From Glandiceps talaboti (taxonomy: Eukaryota; Hemichordata; Enteropneusta; Spengelidae), in contig NC_135570.1 of assembly GCF_964340395.1 (NCBI RefSeq), positions 17,962,821 through 18,026,820 of the forward strand: DNA of 64,000 nt, in the 5' to 3' direction. Numbering within the stretch: the first letter of the stretch is position 1; every line of letters starts with the position of its first letter. This document shows positions 48,021 to 60,341 of the stretch, piece after piece. Under the pieces are notes generated by a model that made no database searches, was not told the origin of the DNA, and saw nothing but the letters and a program-made list of their open reading frames with translations. Both the position numbers and the translations under genes were made by a program.

Positions 48021-49491
48021 AACCCCTCTATGCTTATTATATACGACAGCATTCGCTTTCAATGATTCATTTTCCCAGTGTTAATGTCGGAGGCTTTTAC
48101 TTTTCAATTGATATTTAATAAGTGAGATACACTCACTGTTTCAGTTTTCGGACAGGGTCGTGTTATTCGACGATTGCTATTGGATAAACACTGCAAAAAG
48201 GTAACAGCCATCGTTGCTGCTTATAAATTTTCCTTAGGGTCTTTTTCAACGAGGTTTAAAGTCAGAAGTAACTTTGTGGATGACGTAGTCCCTGAATTTA
48301 TAACCCTACATCGATGACTTAGTAATCGGTCGACAGTAAATTGTAATCCGAGACGAACTTCCACGCCGATTTACGTATTTGTCGCGTAAGTAATGAATTT
48401 CGCCACTCCGTTTGATTGAAATATTGGGAAAACACATTGGTATTGTGGTATTTTAATCACAGTTACACTAAAGTTGATTGTTTTTGCAAAGGAATTATCA
48501 TGAACACTGTCCTACTACCGAATTCGACCTGGGATTCGATCACAGTTCATGGCGCCGCTTGGCAGTCTATGTCTTGGGCACGCAAACGTGAACACTGTCC
48601 GATATCTGAGACACTTCTTTGCTCCAGAGACGTACCATATTTTCGTTTAAAAAACACCCAGATTTCGTGGAAAATGTCATCTAGTTTGAACTGAGCACTG
48701 GGGGAAAATATTAAAATGAGGTATTTGTAGATTTAAACAAGAGTGAAATGATATTGAAGTGATTTTGTAACATTTCCGCGTACTTTGCTGTAGCGAAAAC
48801 ACACAACTAATGCAATGTTGTTACATACGGTAACTTTGTGATCGCCAATATTAGTGCTCTGAAAACCGATACCATAAAATTAGTGTTTAATCAAAACTTT
48901 AGTATCGCCTGATTTTTTTTTACGAATTATTGAGCATGGCAATATGAGTTTCGAAGAAAACAGAGAGGATGGCTGAACGAGTCGATATCTATCCGAAAAC
49001 AGGGTATGTCCCAAAACTGCGACAGTGAGTGTATATTTAAACTTTTACTCAGCTTATTTGATACACTGTGTAGTCAGTATGAAAAAGCTGTCCATTAAAA
49101 CCATGCTATAGCCTTAGCGAAAATCCCATACAGATGACGATAATGCTGATCATGAATATTATGAATAAACTGACAGACGCTACGAAAAAAAACATGCTTT
49201 TGTAAGAACAATGTACAAAAGTTTGACCGACAGTGGACGCATGTTGATAATACCAAATATATCGACGACCATTCCAGCTGAGATGAGTTTGAAATCCATG
49301 CACTTGAAACGCTTTGCTACAAAAGAAATTTTATTAGCATGGATACAAGATTCGATTGTTATTTAGTCAATATCATCAGACCAGAAAGAAATCAACGTAT
49401 TTTCACATGCGAGACTCTGGACTGTAAATACGTAATAAAAGGTGTGTCATTCCCTCTTCTCTTATCTAATTTTCATTTCCTTTTATATCAG
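48021..49491. other. Intronic DNA, no feature recognised
   Basis: Unique AT-rich sequence between candidate astacin exons 1 and 2. The frame 48416-48694 has no recognisable domain and no supporting splice context. Confidence 0.4.
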
Positions 49492-49528
49492 CGGAATGCA
49501 TCTGGAATAGGTTCTGCGGTCAACCAAG
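49492..49528 (+). CDS. Astacin-like protease, candidate second exon (pro-region)
   Basis: This 37-bp segment lies between the strong acceptor TTTCCTTTTATATCAG (ending 49491) and the donor CAAG|GTATGT (49529). It reads RNASGIGSAVNQ from phase 0 and ends in phase 1. That phase is exactly what the next exon at 54321 needs. It would be part of the astacin propeptide, which is poorly conserved, so homology cannot confirm it. Confidence 0.55.
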
Positions 49529-49876
49529 GTATGTGGTATTTAAAGTAATAGGATAGAGGAAATCCCATTTGTGCGGTTACTGAAAGTGGTCATTTTGTAA
49601 ATTCGGTCATACAATGAAAAGCTTCTCAATGGCTACTCGACCAATCATAGTTTCATAAATCATACTATAATTCTCATGTACTTGTCCTTAATCCCTTCCC
49701 CATCACATCCTACCTCTTTCGATCTGATTGTCCTTTGCATCATCTCATTGTATACAAAGGTTGCGGTTACAAAGATTAGTGTAGAAACAGAATAGAACTG
49801 AAAGAAAAGAAACCTTAATGTGATAAAAGGTAAATAATACAAATCGAGCCCTCCCCTCAATAAGGTTATCTCCCTG

Positions 49877-49951
49877 TCTGTCTGTCTGTCTGTCTGTTTG
49901 TTTGTCTGTCTGTCTGTTGCTCTCTCCCTATATCTCTCTGCCTCTGTATGT

Positions 49952-50032
<81 letters not shown>
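49877..50032. repeat. (TGTC)n and (TC)n microsatellites
   Basis: TGTC tetranucleotides at about 49877-49915, then a TC tract at about 49958-50031. Confidence 0.95.
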
Positions 50033-50034
<2 letters not shown>

Positions 50035-50449
50035 AATCACTGAACAACTTTCATTTGTTCCTACTAAGCACAGCAATCAATCTATCAAGACAAAACTTTC
50101 AAATCGGATGTAACATTAATATGCAAGAGGATGGGCAAGGGATGTTGTAGTACTTAGTAATCATGCCATTTTATTTTTTGTAATTTGTAAAACATTGCAA
50201 TAAGGGTCTGGTTAGTTTCTCCAGCCTGGGGTGGATTTTGCCATCAAAAGCTCACTGACCCCCCCCCCCCCATCTGTAAAACCAAAAACAGGCTGACCCC
50301 CTATCACTTAATTCTAAAATATGATGACACCCCCCCCCCCCCCCCATACCAAAATACCATATTCACATAGCAGGTATTTTTTATCGTGACTCAATGTGGA
50401 CTGCTTGACTGTCTCTCAAAAACTTTACAAGATCCTAGGATAGCACTAT

Positions 50450-51902
50450 AGTCAGGTGGCTTAACACTGTTTTGAGGATTATAGTTACACACCAGATAAA
50501 AGCACCAAATTTGGCATTAATGTTCCTTAGGATCTAATCACAGATTTAACTTTATAGTGCTGGTTTGAAAACATGCATAAATTTGGATAAATCAGAAAAA
50601 TAAGATGGTCAATAGCAAACACATATTTCTATGAAATAGCTTAATTTGCAAAAGTTCATACTGAATTAAGAGCACACAATGTTTCTTTTGAAATAAATGT
50701 GCAAAAATCAGAAAATTCAAAATGATTTGCTACACTTTAAAAAAGCCTTAGTTCAGGTAAATAACATGGTTTTGGCAGCTCAATCATGAAATATAGGGCT
50801 CTTGTCATAATGTAACTACAATGCCCATTACTGAAATTGGTATTTTCCCCCTAATATTACAAGAATGATGGAATGGAAGAAGAGTTCAGAATTCAGAGCT
50901 GTTTTGAAAAGTGCTGGAAGAATGTTACCATCTTGGAAAGCTAGTGACTATAAAAAAAACACATAACTTCACAATTTTATGGTAAATTCTCACAAGAATG
51001 TATGTATAAAAAAACTTTAGTGTCCATGTCAATATGGCCTCTGACTTCACTAAGTTATGCATGTGCTAATCTTTCAGAAACTAACTATGACAGCAATCTC
51101 TGCTGTAGTGTCTGTGTTAAATATGGAGAACTTCCAAAATTAACTTTCTCTTGCCATTCTGGTAATATAAGCGAAGACAACAATTTTCAACATAGGAATC
51201 ATACTTATGTTATGAAAACTTCTCTTTACTTCGTTGCTGAGGAATAAAATTTGTCAAATAGGAATATGAAATATTTCCAGTGTGATGGCATAGAGTTGAC
51301 TTTTACTGATTTATGCAAATTTACACAAATATTTAAGGACTATTCTGGGCTATTATCATTAAATAGATCTTGATGAACACTCATGCCAGATAGTTTTTTT
51401 CTTCCAACTTTAAATTTTGCAGAAATATGATATTTTCAAAGTGATGGCAGCCATTTTTAATTTGACTGATATATGCAAATGTATTCAATTTTTCAGGAGG
51501 GCTTCTAGGCTAAAATCAATTAGCAGGTGCTGAGGAACAATCATGCCAAATTTGGCACCTTTATGTAAATTATTTTCCTGAATTATAGGTGTTTTCAATG
51601 ATAATAATGGCAATTGTGAATCTTATTGATATACAAAAATATATGCAAATATTTTTTTTAAATAAGCCTCCAGGCTAAAATCAATAAATAGATCTTAAGC
51701 ATTATTCATGCCAAAATTAGTGGCTTTTAGTGACTCATTTTGCTGAAACATATTATTTTTCATGGTTGATGGTTTATGCAAATTTATGCAAATACTCAAG
51801 AGGGCTCCTAACCTAAAATCAATAAGTAGGTCCTTAGGGACACATGCCAAATATGGTGCTTTTATCTGGCATGTAACAATAAAGTTGCTAAGCCACCTGA
51901 CT
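50450..51902. mobile_element. Nested inverted-repeat element (1.45 kb) with 5-bp duplication ACTAT
   Basis: Ends AGTCAGGTGGCTTA and TAAGCCACCTGACT. ACTAT occurs at 50445-50449 and 51903-51907. Subterminal inverse similarity continues (CCAGATAAAAGCACCAAATT versus the inverse near 51855-51870). The interior has diverged tandem units with CTAAAATCAATAA and TATGCAAAT. The homologous arm at about 59555-59600 (GTGCTAACCC) lacks it and so gives an empty site. Confidence 0.82.
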
Positions 51903-51913
51903 ACTATCACATA

Positions 51914-52239
51914 ATTAAAGTGGCCATATGGATGAGAATTTGGTATTCATTTTGGATTTTTATTTGATAAAACAAATTCACTATGTGTTTATACTTGAAA
52001 AAATAATGTGAAAGAGCGTATACCAAGTCCATGTTCATAACTCAATACATTGCAAAAAGATGGAAAAAGTGTAAAAAGTTTGTTATTGTACGTACAATAA
52101 TAAACATTTTAGTAATGAACATAGACTTAGTATATGTTATTTCGCATTATTTTTTCAAGTATAAACACATAGTGAATTTGTTTTATCAAATAAAAATCCA
52201 AAATAAATACCAGATTCTCATCCATACGGCCACTTTAAT
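51914..52239. mobile_element. Palindromic MITE (326 bp, 95-bp arms)
   Basis: The left arm 51914-52008 starts ATTAAAGTGGCCATATGGAT and ends TTGAAAAAATAATG. The right arm 52145-52239 is its near-perfect inverse, ending ATACGGCCACTTTAAT. The loop is about 136 bp. The homologous inverted arm near 59530-59560 lacks it. Confidence 0.9.
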
Positions 52240-52825
52240 GACAACACAGGGTAAATATATTCAAAATGGAGTTTAATAGCATCTAGACCATGAAAGAATG
52301 GGGGAAAGCTTGAGAAGGGAATATGTACATCTCTCATGTGGGTCCTAGAGGTCTACCTCTGGAAGTCTTGGAGATTTTAAATCTTAATAGGCAATTTTGA
52401 GACTATTCAAACACTTTCAGGTAATAATTTTCAAGCTTTACAAGACAGCACTAACATGTAAAAAGCAACTATACAAACAAATGTAGGGTTGACATAATTT
52501 TTTGAATAAAGTTTATTAGCATCTTGAGAGTAAGAGATCGGGGGAAGAGCTTGAGACTGGGATATGTGCACCTCTTGTGTGTAGGGAGGGGGGGGGGTGC
52601 TAGTTGTCTCCCACTAGAAGCTCTACAAGTTTAATTTTCTCTTAAAGCCCATTTTTAGGCTATTCAGATACTTTCAGGCAATAGTTTTCAAGCTTTAAAA
52701 GACAACACCAACATGTAAAAAGCAACTTCATAGGGTCAAAATATTTTTAAGATAAAGGTTAATAGCATCTTGACAGTAAGAGGTAGGGGAAGAGCCTGAG
52801 ACTGGGATAAATTATGTCCACCTCT

Positions 52826-52826
52826 C

Positions 52827-52861
<35 letters not shown>

Positions 52862-52872
52862 GGGGGGGGGGG
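52826..52872. repeat. (GT)n followed by a G-run
   Basis: A GT tract at about 52829-52858 is followed by about 12 G residues. Confidence 0.9.
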
Positions 52873-54177
52873 GTTCTGGTGGCTTATTTATCTTGAAGCC
52901 CATTTTTAGGCTATTACGATACTTTCAGGCAATAATTTCCAAGCTTTACAAGACAGCACCATCAAGTATCACAAACTATTATTTCTAACTTACATACTTA
53001 CATAGAGTTGAAATATACTAAAGGTCAGCACATCTAATGGTAGTATCATTGGTAAGGGAGATTTGGAGTTTTAAGGCAATTTTTGGACTAGCTTGGCAAA
53101 CATTTCACATCTTGAAAGACAATATCATTTCAAATTAGCATATGGTGAAAATTTTAAAGAAAAGTTTAATACCATTATGACAGTAAAAAGGTTGGTGCAT
53201 CTGATTGTTGGGTGAATGCATGAGTGACCTCTGGGGGTGAGGCAGTCCTAGGGTCTCCCCTAGCAGATCCGGAGGATTTTTAGTTCTATTAAGGCAATTT
53301 TAGGTTATTCATACAGCCTTTGAGGTAATATTTCAAAGCTTTGAAAGTTTTTGAAGCTAACGTTAATGTTAGTTTTAAATGAGTTTTCCATGTCACATAA
53401 AAATGAGACTGTTACGATTGGTAAAGTGACATTAATATTGCATGTGTGGTAAAGTCACCGGTATGTTAGAGAACTTCAGGTCGTCATACCTAGTGTATAA
53501 TAGAAACTGGAATCTGATGAGATGTGGTGTCTTGTAGTGACGATAACATGTAGTGTCCAAAATAGAAAGTGTATTTACTCTTCATACTGAAGAGTAGAAT
53601 GATTTAGATTAACTTCTTTTATAAACTATCTCTGAAGATTACCATTACAAAACCTTCAAGTTCACTTTTGCCCAAAGTGCAATATAAGTTAAGCATTGAT
53701 TGTGAAACAGCCAAGCATTAACATGACATGTTCTGTTACTAGTGTGGTAGCTAGGTAATACAGGTATATGTATATGTATAGAGTAGAGTTATGCTTGAAC
53801 TCTTACATGAAGTAATATTAAAGAATTTATGTAAGAAACAGAGACAATAATAAATATTGACATGTACCAGTCAGTTCAGACAAGGCTATATGCCAATATT
53901 GTAGAAAAGGATTTTCTTCTTCAATTACAATCCAAAACACAATGACCCCCCTATCCACAATTTTCAAAACAGCATGACCCCCTACTGCCAATTTCAAAAA
54001 GAGGGTGACACCCCACCTCCCAATCGTCACCCCCCCCCCCAGGGGGGCCCTTCCCGGCCGAAGAAACTGACCGGTCCCTAAAGTCTGTAAAAATCATAAT
54101 TCAGTGGTCGGTATACTGTGTAATCAACTCTTGACTGTAATCAGCAAAAGTACCACTTTTGTACACCTTAATCAGGT

Positions 54178-54247
54178 TGTCTGTCTGTCGCTCTGTCTGT
54201 CTGTCTGCCTGCCTGTCTGTCTCTGTCTGTCTCTGTCTCTGTCTCTC
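54178..54247. repeat. (TGTC)n-rich stretch
   Basis: Imperfect CTGT/TGTC repeats just upstream of the astacin exon at 54321. Confidence 0.85.
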
Positions 54248-54320
54248 CTGATAGTATCGATTGAAGTTTGATGTGTATTGTTATCTGAATACCCACCTAC
54301 TCTGTTCGTTTATTGTACAG

Positions 54321-54392
54321 TTAATAGTGGTGGGCAAGTCATGAAGAATGCAATGGATACACTTTTGTCTGTCAACAACCAATTAACCTCGG
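54321..54392 (+). CDS. Astacin-like protease, candidate third exon (pro-region)
   Basis: This 72-bp segment follows the acceptor TTTATTGTACAG and ends at TCGG|GTAAGA. Its two leading bases complete the codon left open by 49528. It then encodes NSGGQVMKNAMDTLLSVNNQ and LTS, and leaves one base (phase 1) for the next exon. Helical, no domain signature, as expected for propeptide sequence. The matching phases on both sides are the main support. Confidence 0.65.
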
Positions 54393-55250
54393 GTAAGATA
54401 TCATATTTTTTGAGAATGTATAGCTGTGCGACAATAACTGAATCAGTTGCGATCACCATAAGTCTTACCATGTACAATTGGACTTGGTAAACAATGGGAT
54501 ACGAAAATGAACGCATAATGATCACTTCCAAAAGTATTTCCATTTTATATAATGAATCGGATAGATAGGAAAATGTTAGAAGATAAATATATCAATAATA
54601 TTTCAAATGTTGTCGAATACCAAATTATATATATAGTGAATTGTACATTGCACTTTCGATAAGATATCAGAGCGAGATTTAATAAAAGGTCTTGTAATTT
54701 AAGTAAAAATGTTCACATGACATTATGCATTCCACCTTTTGAAAACCAGAGCTTTAAATTTTTTATCCTCTTTGAATCCACTTAACATTATCCTAGCTGC
54801 AACTACATGTTACATTGTGTCCAGTGAAAAACCACTAATCGACTGTAAAAAGTATTGTCACTTCACAGGTTCTTTACTTGAGTTTGGCATTTCAATTGTG
54901 TAAATATTCAAATGACTACCTCGGCAATCTCTTCAAAGAAACTATTATGAGAAGAGTTTACATTTGCTATTCAAATTAAACTGAGGTATTTTGCCTCTTT
55001 AGCTTTCTGACTGATTCTATTATACTTTGAAGGGGTGTCACTTGATAATGTCATTTTAAGAGTATGGCAAATGATGTCACATCTCTTTCAGTTCTACCTC
55101 TGATCATATAGCCGAAGACAGATTCCTAACCCTTTTATTCATCTAACATTCAACAGACTACTTAAACTCACGTTATATTTACTTACTTTCTCACCAATAT
55201 AACTGTAATTGTTGACAAAGTGTTTTTATTATTATTATTGTTTCTCTTAG

Positions 55251-55294
55251 CACCAACAGAGTTTATTGAAGGAGACATTGTTTGTGATACACAG
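55251..55294 (+). CDS. Astacin-like protease, fourth exon with pro-region zinc-switch motif
   Basis: This 44-bp exon lies between TTGTTTCTCTTAG (ending 55250) and CACAG|GTGAGT (55295). With the base carried over it reads APTEFIEGDIVCDTQ, phase 0 at its end. F-(x)-EGDI is the conserved propeptide motif of astacins, whose Asp binds the catalytic zinc and keeps the zymogen latent. It sits just before the maturation site in the family, which agrees with the mature N-terminal region being in the next exon. Confidence 0.8.
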
Positions 55295-55640
55295 GTGAGT
55301 AACAGCGTGGTATTGTTTGTCAAACTTGGAGTGATTGTTGTAGTTAATGTGTCATAGTCGTTTCAATCGCCAATCAGATTAGATATACATTTTTGTTAAT
55401 GTAGAGTTTCTGGTTTGAAAATGCACTAATTTCAATAACTTTAGGCAAACAGGGTCTTTACTATGGCATATTCTTTATTTACTATGCGTACTCTGTATTT
55501 ACACTTTATATGTACACACCAATATGTATGCACCGTAAGATCTCCTAGCTGCAGGGCCTTAAACTTGGCACTCTTCAATATTGACAATGATTTCCTTACT
55601 CCATGTTTGTTCTTATGAAATTATGCTGGCTACTTCCATA

Positions 55641-58165
55641 TGCACCAGTCCTAGCTTGTATTACTACAAATATGATGTATATAGGCAATACATACTAAAT
55701 GCACCAGTCCTAGCTTGTATTACTACAAATATGATGTATATAGGCAATACATACTAAATGCACCAGTCCTAGCTTGTATTACTACAAATATGATGTATAT
55801 AGGCAATACATACTAAATGCACCAGTCCTAGCTTGTATTACTACAAATATGATGTATATAGGCAATACATACTAAATGCACCAGTCCTAGCTTGTATTAC
55901 TACAAATATGATGTATATAGGCAATACATACTAAATGCACCAGTCCTAGCTTGTATTACTACAAATATGATGTATATAGGCAATACATACTAAATGCACC
56001 AGTCCTAGCTTGTATTACTACAAATATGATGTATATAGGCAATACATACTAAATGCACCAGTCTTAGCTTGTATTACTACATGCTGTATAAAGGGAATAC
56101 ATACTAAATGCACCAGTCTTAGCTTGTATTACTACATGCTGTATAAAGGGAAATACATACTAAATGCACCAGTCCTAGCTTGTATTACTACATGCTGTAT
56201 AAAGGGAAATACATACTAAATGCACCAGTCCTAGCTTGTATTACTACATGCTGTATAAAGGGAAATACATACTAAATGCACCAGTCTTAGCTTGTATTAC
56301 TACATGCTGTATAAAGGGAAATACATACTAAATGCACCAGTTCTAGCTTGTATTACTACATGCTGTATAAAGGGAAATACATACTAAATGCACCAGTCCT
56401 AGCTTGTATTACTACATGCTGTATAAAGGGAAATACATACTAAATGCACCAGTCCTAGCTTGTATTACTACATGCTGTATATAGGCAATACATACTAAAT
56501 GCACCAGTCCTAGCTTGTATTACTACATGCTGTATATAGGCAATACATACTAAATGCACCAGTTCTAGCTTGTATTACTACATGCTGTATATAGGCAATA
56601 CATACTAAATGCACCAGTCCTAGCTTGTATTACTACATGCTGTATATAGGCAATACATACTAAATGCACCAGTCCTAGCTTGTACTATTACTACATGCTG
56701 TATATAGGCAATACATACTAAATGCACCAGTCCTAGCTTGTATTACTACATGCTGTATATAGGCAATACATACTAAATGCACCAGTCCTAGCTTGTATTA
56801 CTACATGCTGTATATAGGCAATACATACTAAATGCACCAGTCCTAGCTTGTATTACTACATGCTGTATAAAGGGAAATACATACTAAATGCACCAGTCCT
56901 AGCTTGTATTACTACATGCTGTATATAGGCAATACATACTAAATGCACCAGTCCTAGCTTGTATTACTACATGCTGTATATAGGCAATACATACTAAATG
57001 CACCAGTCCTAGCTTGTATTACTACATGCTGTATATAGGCAATACATACTAAATGCACCAGTTCTAGCTTGTATTACTACATGCTGTATATAGGCAATAC
57101 ATACTAAATGCACCAGTCCTAGCTTGTATTACTACATGCTGTATATAGGCAATACATACTAAATGCACCAGTCCTAGCTTGTACTATTACTACATGCTGT
57201 ATATAGGCAATACATACTAAATGCACCAGTCCTAGCTTGTATTACTACATGCTGTATATAGGCAATACATACTAAATGCACCAGTCCTAGCTTGTATTAC
57301 TACATGCTGTATATAGGCAATACATACTAAATGCACCAGTCCTAGCTTGTATTACTACATGCTGTATATAGGCAATACATACTAAATGCACCAGTTCTAG
57401 CTTGTATTACTACATGCTGTATATAGGCAATACATACTAAATGCACCAGTCCTAGCTTGTATTACTACATGCTGTATATAGGCAATACATACTAAATGCA
57501 CCAGTCCTAGCTTGTACTATTACTACATGCTGTATATAGGCAATACATACTAAATGCACCAGTCCTAGCTTGTATTACTACATGCTGTATATAGGCAATA
57601 CATACTAAATGCACCAGTCCTAGCTTGTATTACTACATGCTGTATATAGGCAATACATACTAAATGCACCAGTCCTAGCTTGTATTACTACATGCTGTAT
57701 ATAGGCAATACATACTAAATGCACCAGTTCTAGCTTGTATTACTACATGCTGTATATAGGCAATACATACTAAATGCACCAGTCCTAGCTTGTATTACTA
57801 CATGCTGTATATAGGCAATACATACTAAATGCACCAGTCCTAGCTTGTACTATTACTACATGCTGTATATAGGCAATACATACTAAATGCACCAGTCCTA
57901 GCTTGTATTACTACATGCTGTATATAGGCAATACATACTAAATGCACCAGTCCTAGCTTGTATTACTACATGCTGTATATAGGCAATACATACTAAATGC
58001 ACCAGTCCTAGCTTGTATTACTACATGCTGTATATAGGCAATACATACTAAATGCACCAGTCCTAGCTTGTATTACTACATGCTGTATATAGGCAATACA
58101 TACTAAATGCACCAGTTCTAGCTTGTATTACTACATGCTGTATATAGGCAATACATACTAAATGC
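55641..58165. repeat. 55/59-bp minisatellite, about 45 units, with 6-unit higher-order repeats
   Basis: The unit contains GCACCAGTCCTAGCTTGTAT, TACTACATGCTGTATATAGG and CAATACATACTAAAT. The first seven or so units carry ACAAATATGATG and are 59 bp. The variant TGTACTATTACTAC occurs at 56681, 57180, 57513 and 57846; the last two intervals are exactly 333 bp, a six-unit block. It lies in the astacin intron 55295-61269. Confidence 0.97.
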
Positions 58166-58189
58166 CATTCTTTGTCCCAAAACTTACAG

Positions 58190-59758
58190 CCTTAAGTAAG
58201 GACTATGATACTACCATTTAATAGATGTGCTGACCTTTACTATACCCTTACTGACAGGTGATGATGCCATTTCACTTTTTAAGAACATATTTCAACCCTA
58301 TGTAAGTTATAACGAAGAGTTTCTGATACTTGATGGTGCTGTCTTGTAAAGCATGGATTAAGTTACTGCTTGAAAGGGTCTGAATAGCGTAAATGGCTTT
58401 AAGAGTAAAACTCCCCCAGGGCTTCTAGAGGGAGACCCCTCGGACCCCCCCCCCCCCCCACATGAGATGGACATATCCCAGTCTCAAGCTCTTCCCCTCT
58501 TACTGTCAAGATGCTATCAAACTATACTTCAAAATATTTTAACCCTATGTAGTTGCTTTTTACATTGTGGGGGTCGGATGTTATCCTAACCCAAGTATAT
58601 AGTGTTAGGTTGTTTTCCGTTGTTTCCTGCAGTAATGACTACGTGGAGTTTGACCGGGAGTAACACTGGAAGTCGGCTACACAGTAACCTTCAGCCACGT
58701 AGGCAGGTCACATGGGGTATATTTTCCCGCTGTTCCCAAACATGGAATACGGCCTGGAAACATAAGTTTTATTTGTAGTTCATTAGCTTAATTTTGGCGG
58801 GGTTTTAGTGTATAAAAAGGGGAGAGTTTCTGAGATTTCGTTAGTCAACCTGGGACTCACTGGATGTTGTAATATCGGGGAGAGAGTACTCCGTACTCTC
58901 GCAATTTCGTAGCCGACTTCTCCATGCTCACTGATCCGGTAAGCTACACTGGTTAGCCCGGCGGCCTGGTTCGGCCGCGGTACATGTGACTGTGGTAGAT
59001 GCTGCACCAGTTCTGAGTTGTATACGTGGGAAACTTGGCCTTGTCAATACAAAACTAGACCTCTATCCCTGACGTACCAAAACTGCTGTCTTGTATTATC
59101 CTTTAGTCTGAAATAAAAGTGACGGTTCTGAAATGTACTTGCTGTGCGTTCTACTTGTTAAGTGTAATTTATTGGGGTGCAAGACGTTAACCTTGCTGCG
59201 ATCCCCGATCGCTCCATACTTACTGAACAGATAATACGTGGACTTGGACCCATTTGCTGGTGGAATGGGGATTCAAATAAGTTCTCTTGGTAGACATAGC
59301 ATGCACGGGGCTTGAGTGCGACAACATGTTGGTGCTGTCTTGTAAAGCTTGGAAATTATTATTCTGATAATATCTGAATAGTCTCAAAATTAACTTTTCA
59401 GAGTTAAAAACCTCCTGGGCTTCTAAGGGGAGACCCCCTAAGACTCTTAAAGAGATGTACATATTCTCTTCTCAAGCTCTCCCCCTACCTTTCACTGTCA
59501 AGATGCTATAAATTCCTTTTTGAATATATTTACCCTGTGTAGTCAATAACTATGATAGTGCTAACCCGGGATCTTATAAAGTAGATGCAAGACAGTCAAG
59601 CAGTCCACACTGAGTCATGATCAAAAAATACCTGTCATGGAATATTGTATATGGGAGGGGGGTCATCACATTTTAGAATTAAGTGATGGGGGGGCAGCCT
59701 GTTTTTGATTTTACAGATGGGGGGGGGGGGGGGTCAGTGACTTTTTGTCCACCCATCC
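58190..59758. mobile_element. Transposon arm B' (inverted partner of 50230-53090), terminal end missing
   Basis: The segment is homologous in inverse orientation to the left part of 50204-54078: AGTCCACACTGAGTCATG, CTCAAGCTCTTCCCC, AAGATGCTAT and GCTGTCTTGTAAAGC all have inverse matches. The last ~30 bases with the GGGTCTGG terminus are absent near 59758. It is interrupted by a solo LTR. Confidence 0.75.
58566..59323 (+). mobile_element. Solo LTR (758 bp), 4-bp duplication ACAT
   Basis: It starts TGTGGGGGTCGG and ends GAGTGCGACA, with ACAT at 58562-58565 and 59324-59327. The sequence on either side joins to TTTTTACATGTTGGTG, matching the uninterrupted inverse CACCAACATGTAAAAAGC near 52713. 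A TATA box TATAAAAAGG is at 58811-58820 and AATAAA at about 59112. The LTR is much GC-richer than the surroundings. No gag, pol or primer-binding site follows, so it is a product of LTR-LTR recombination; the retrotransposon family is unknown. Confidence 0.85.
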
Positions 59759-60267
59759 ACAATTGTATGGTACAATTATATACATTAAACTAACAGTGGA
59801 AATCAACTTCATCATCCATGCATAACAAAATGAACTATAGTCAGCAGGGTTTAATTTTCAATCTTGTTTCTGACCAGAAACAGCATCCCCCATGATAGCT
59901 AGTGGGGAGGGTCATCCCCTCCCACAGTAAGCACTTTAAAGAAAATAAAATCATGTTTAATGGCATAACATTTCAAACCATACCTGCACACATTATCGAA
60001 AGACATAGAATACTTGTAAATTGTCTTCAATACCCCAATTTTGCTCAAGTCAATAGTACATTATTATACAATTGTATGTCTATATTACCTACACTTTAAC
60101 GTACCTATCCAGAGATATTTTGGCAGCCATCACAATTACTTGGCTGTTGACTTCGACATAATTAATGTATAGTAGGTAAATGAAGTGTAAAATTTTACAA
60201 ACTACAAGATAAATGACTACTTCTGAGGTTTGAATGTTCAAAAAAGTCTCCACAGAGAGAATGAAAG

Positions 60268-60341
<74 letters not shown>

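Larger units (their letters stand above)
50204..54078. mobile_element. PIF/Harbinger-like composite element (3.9 kb), TSD TAA, with nested insertions
   Basis: The left end GGGTCTGGTTAGTTTCTCCA and right end GAAGAAACTGACCGGTCCC are inverse-related and flanked by TAA at 50201-50203 and 54079-54081. C tracts lie near both ends. The interior has diverged ~245-bp tandem units (52236-53360) with AGCTTGAGACTGGGATATGT and TTTCAAGCTTTACAAGACAG. A 1.45-kb element and a 326-bp MITE are nested inside. Its left part is homologous, inverted, to 58190-59758; its right part is homologous, inverted, to 41561-42020. It lies in an astacin intron. Confidence 0.72.

Noticed and set aside
49660-50150. 138-codon Glu/Arg-rich frame on the - strand
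   Set aside because: Driven by (TC)n and (TGTC)n microsatellites.
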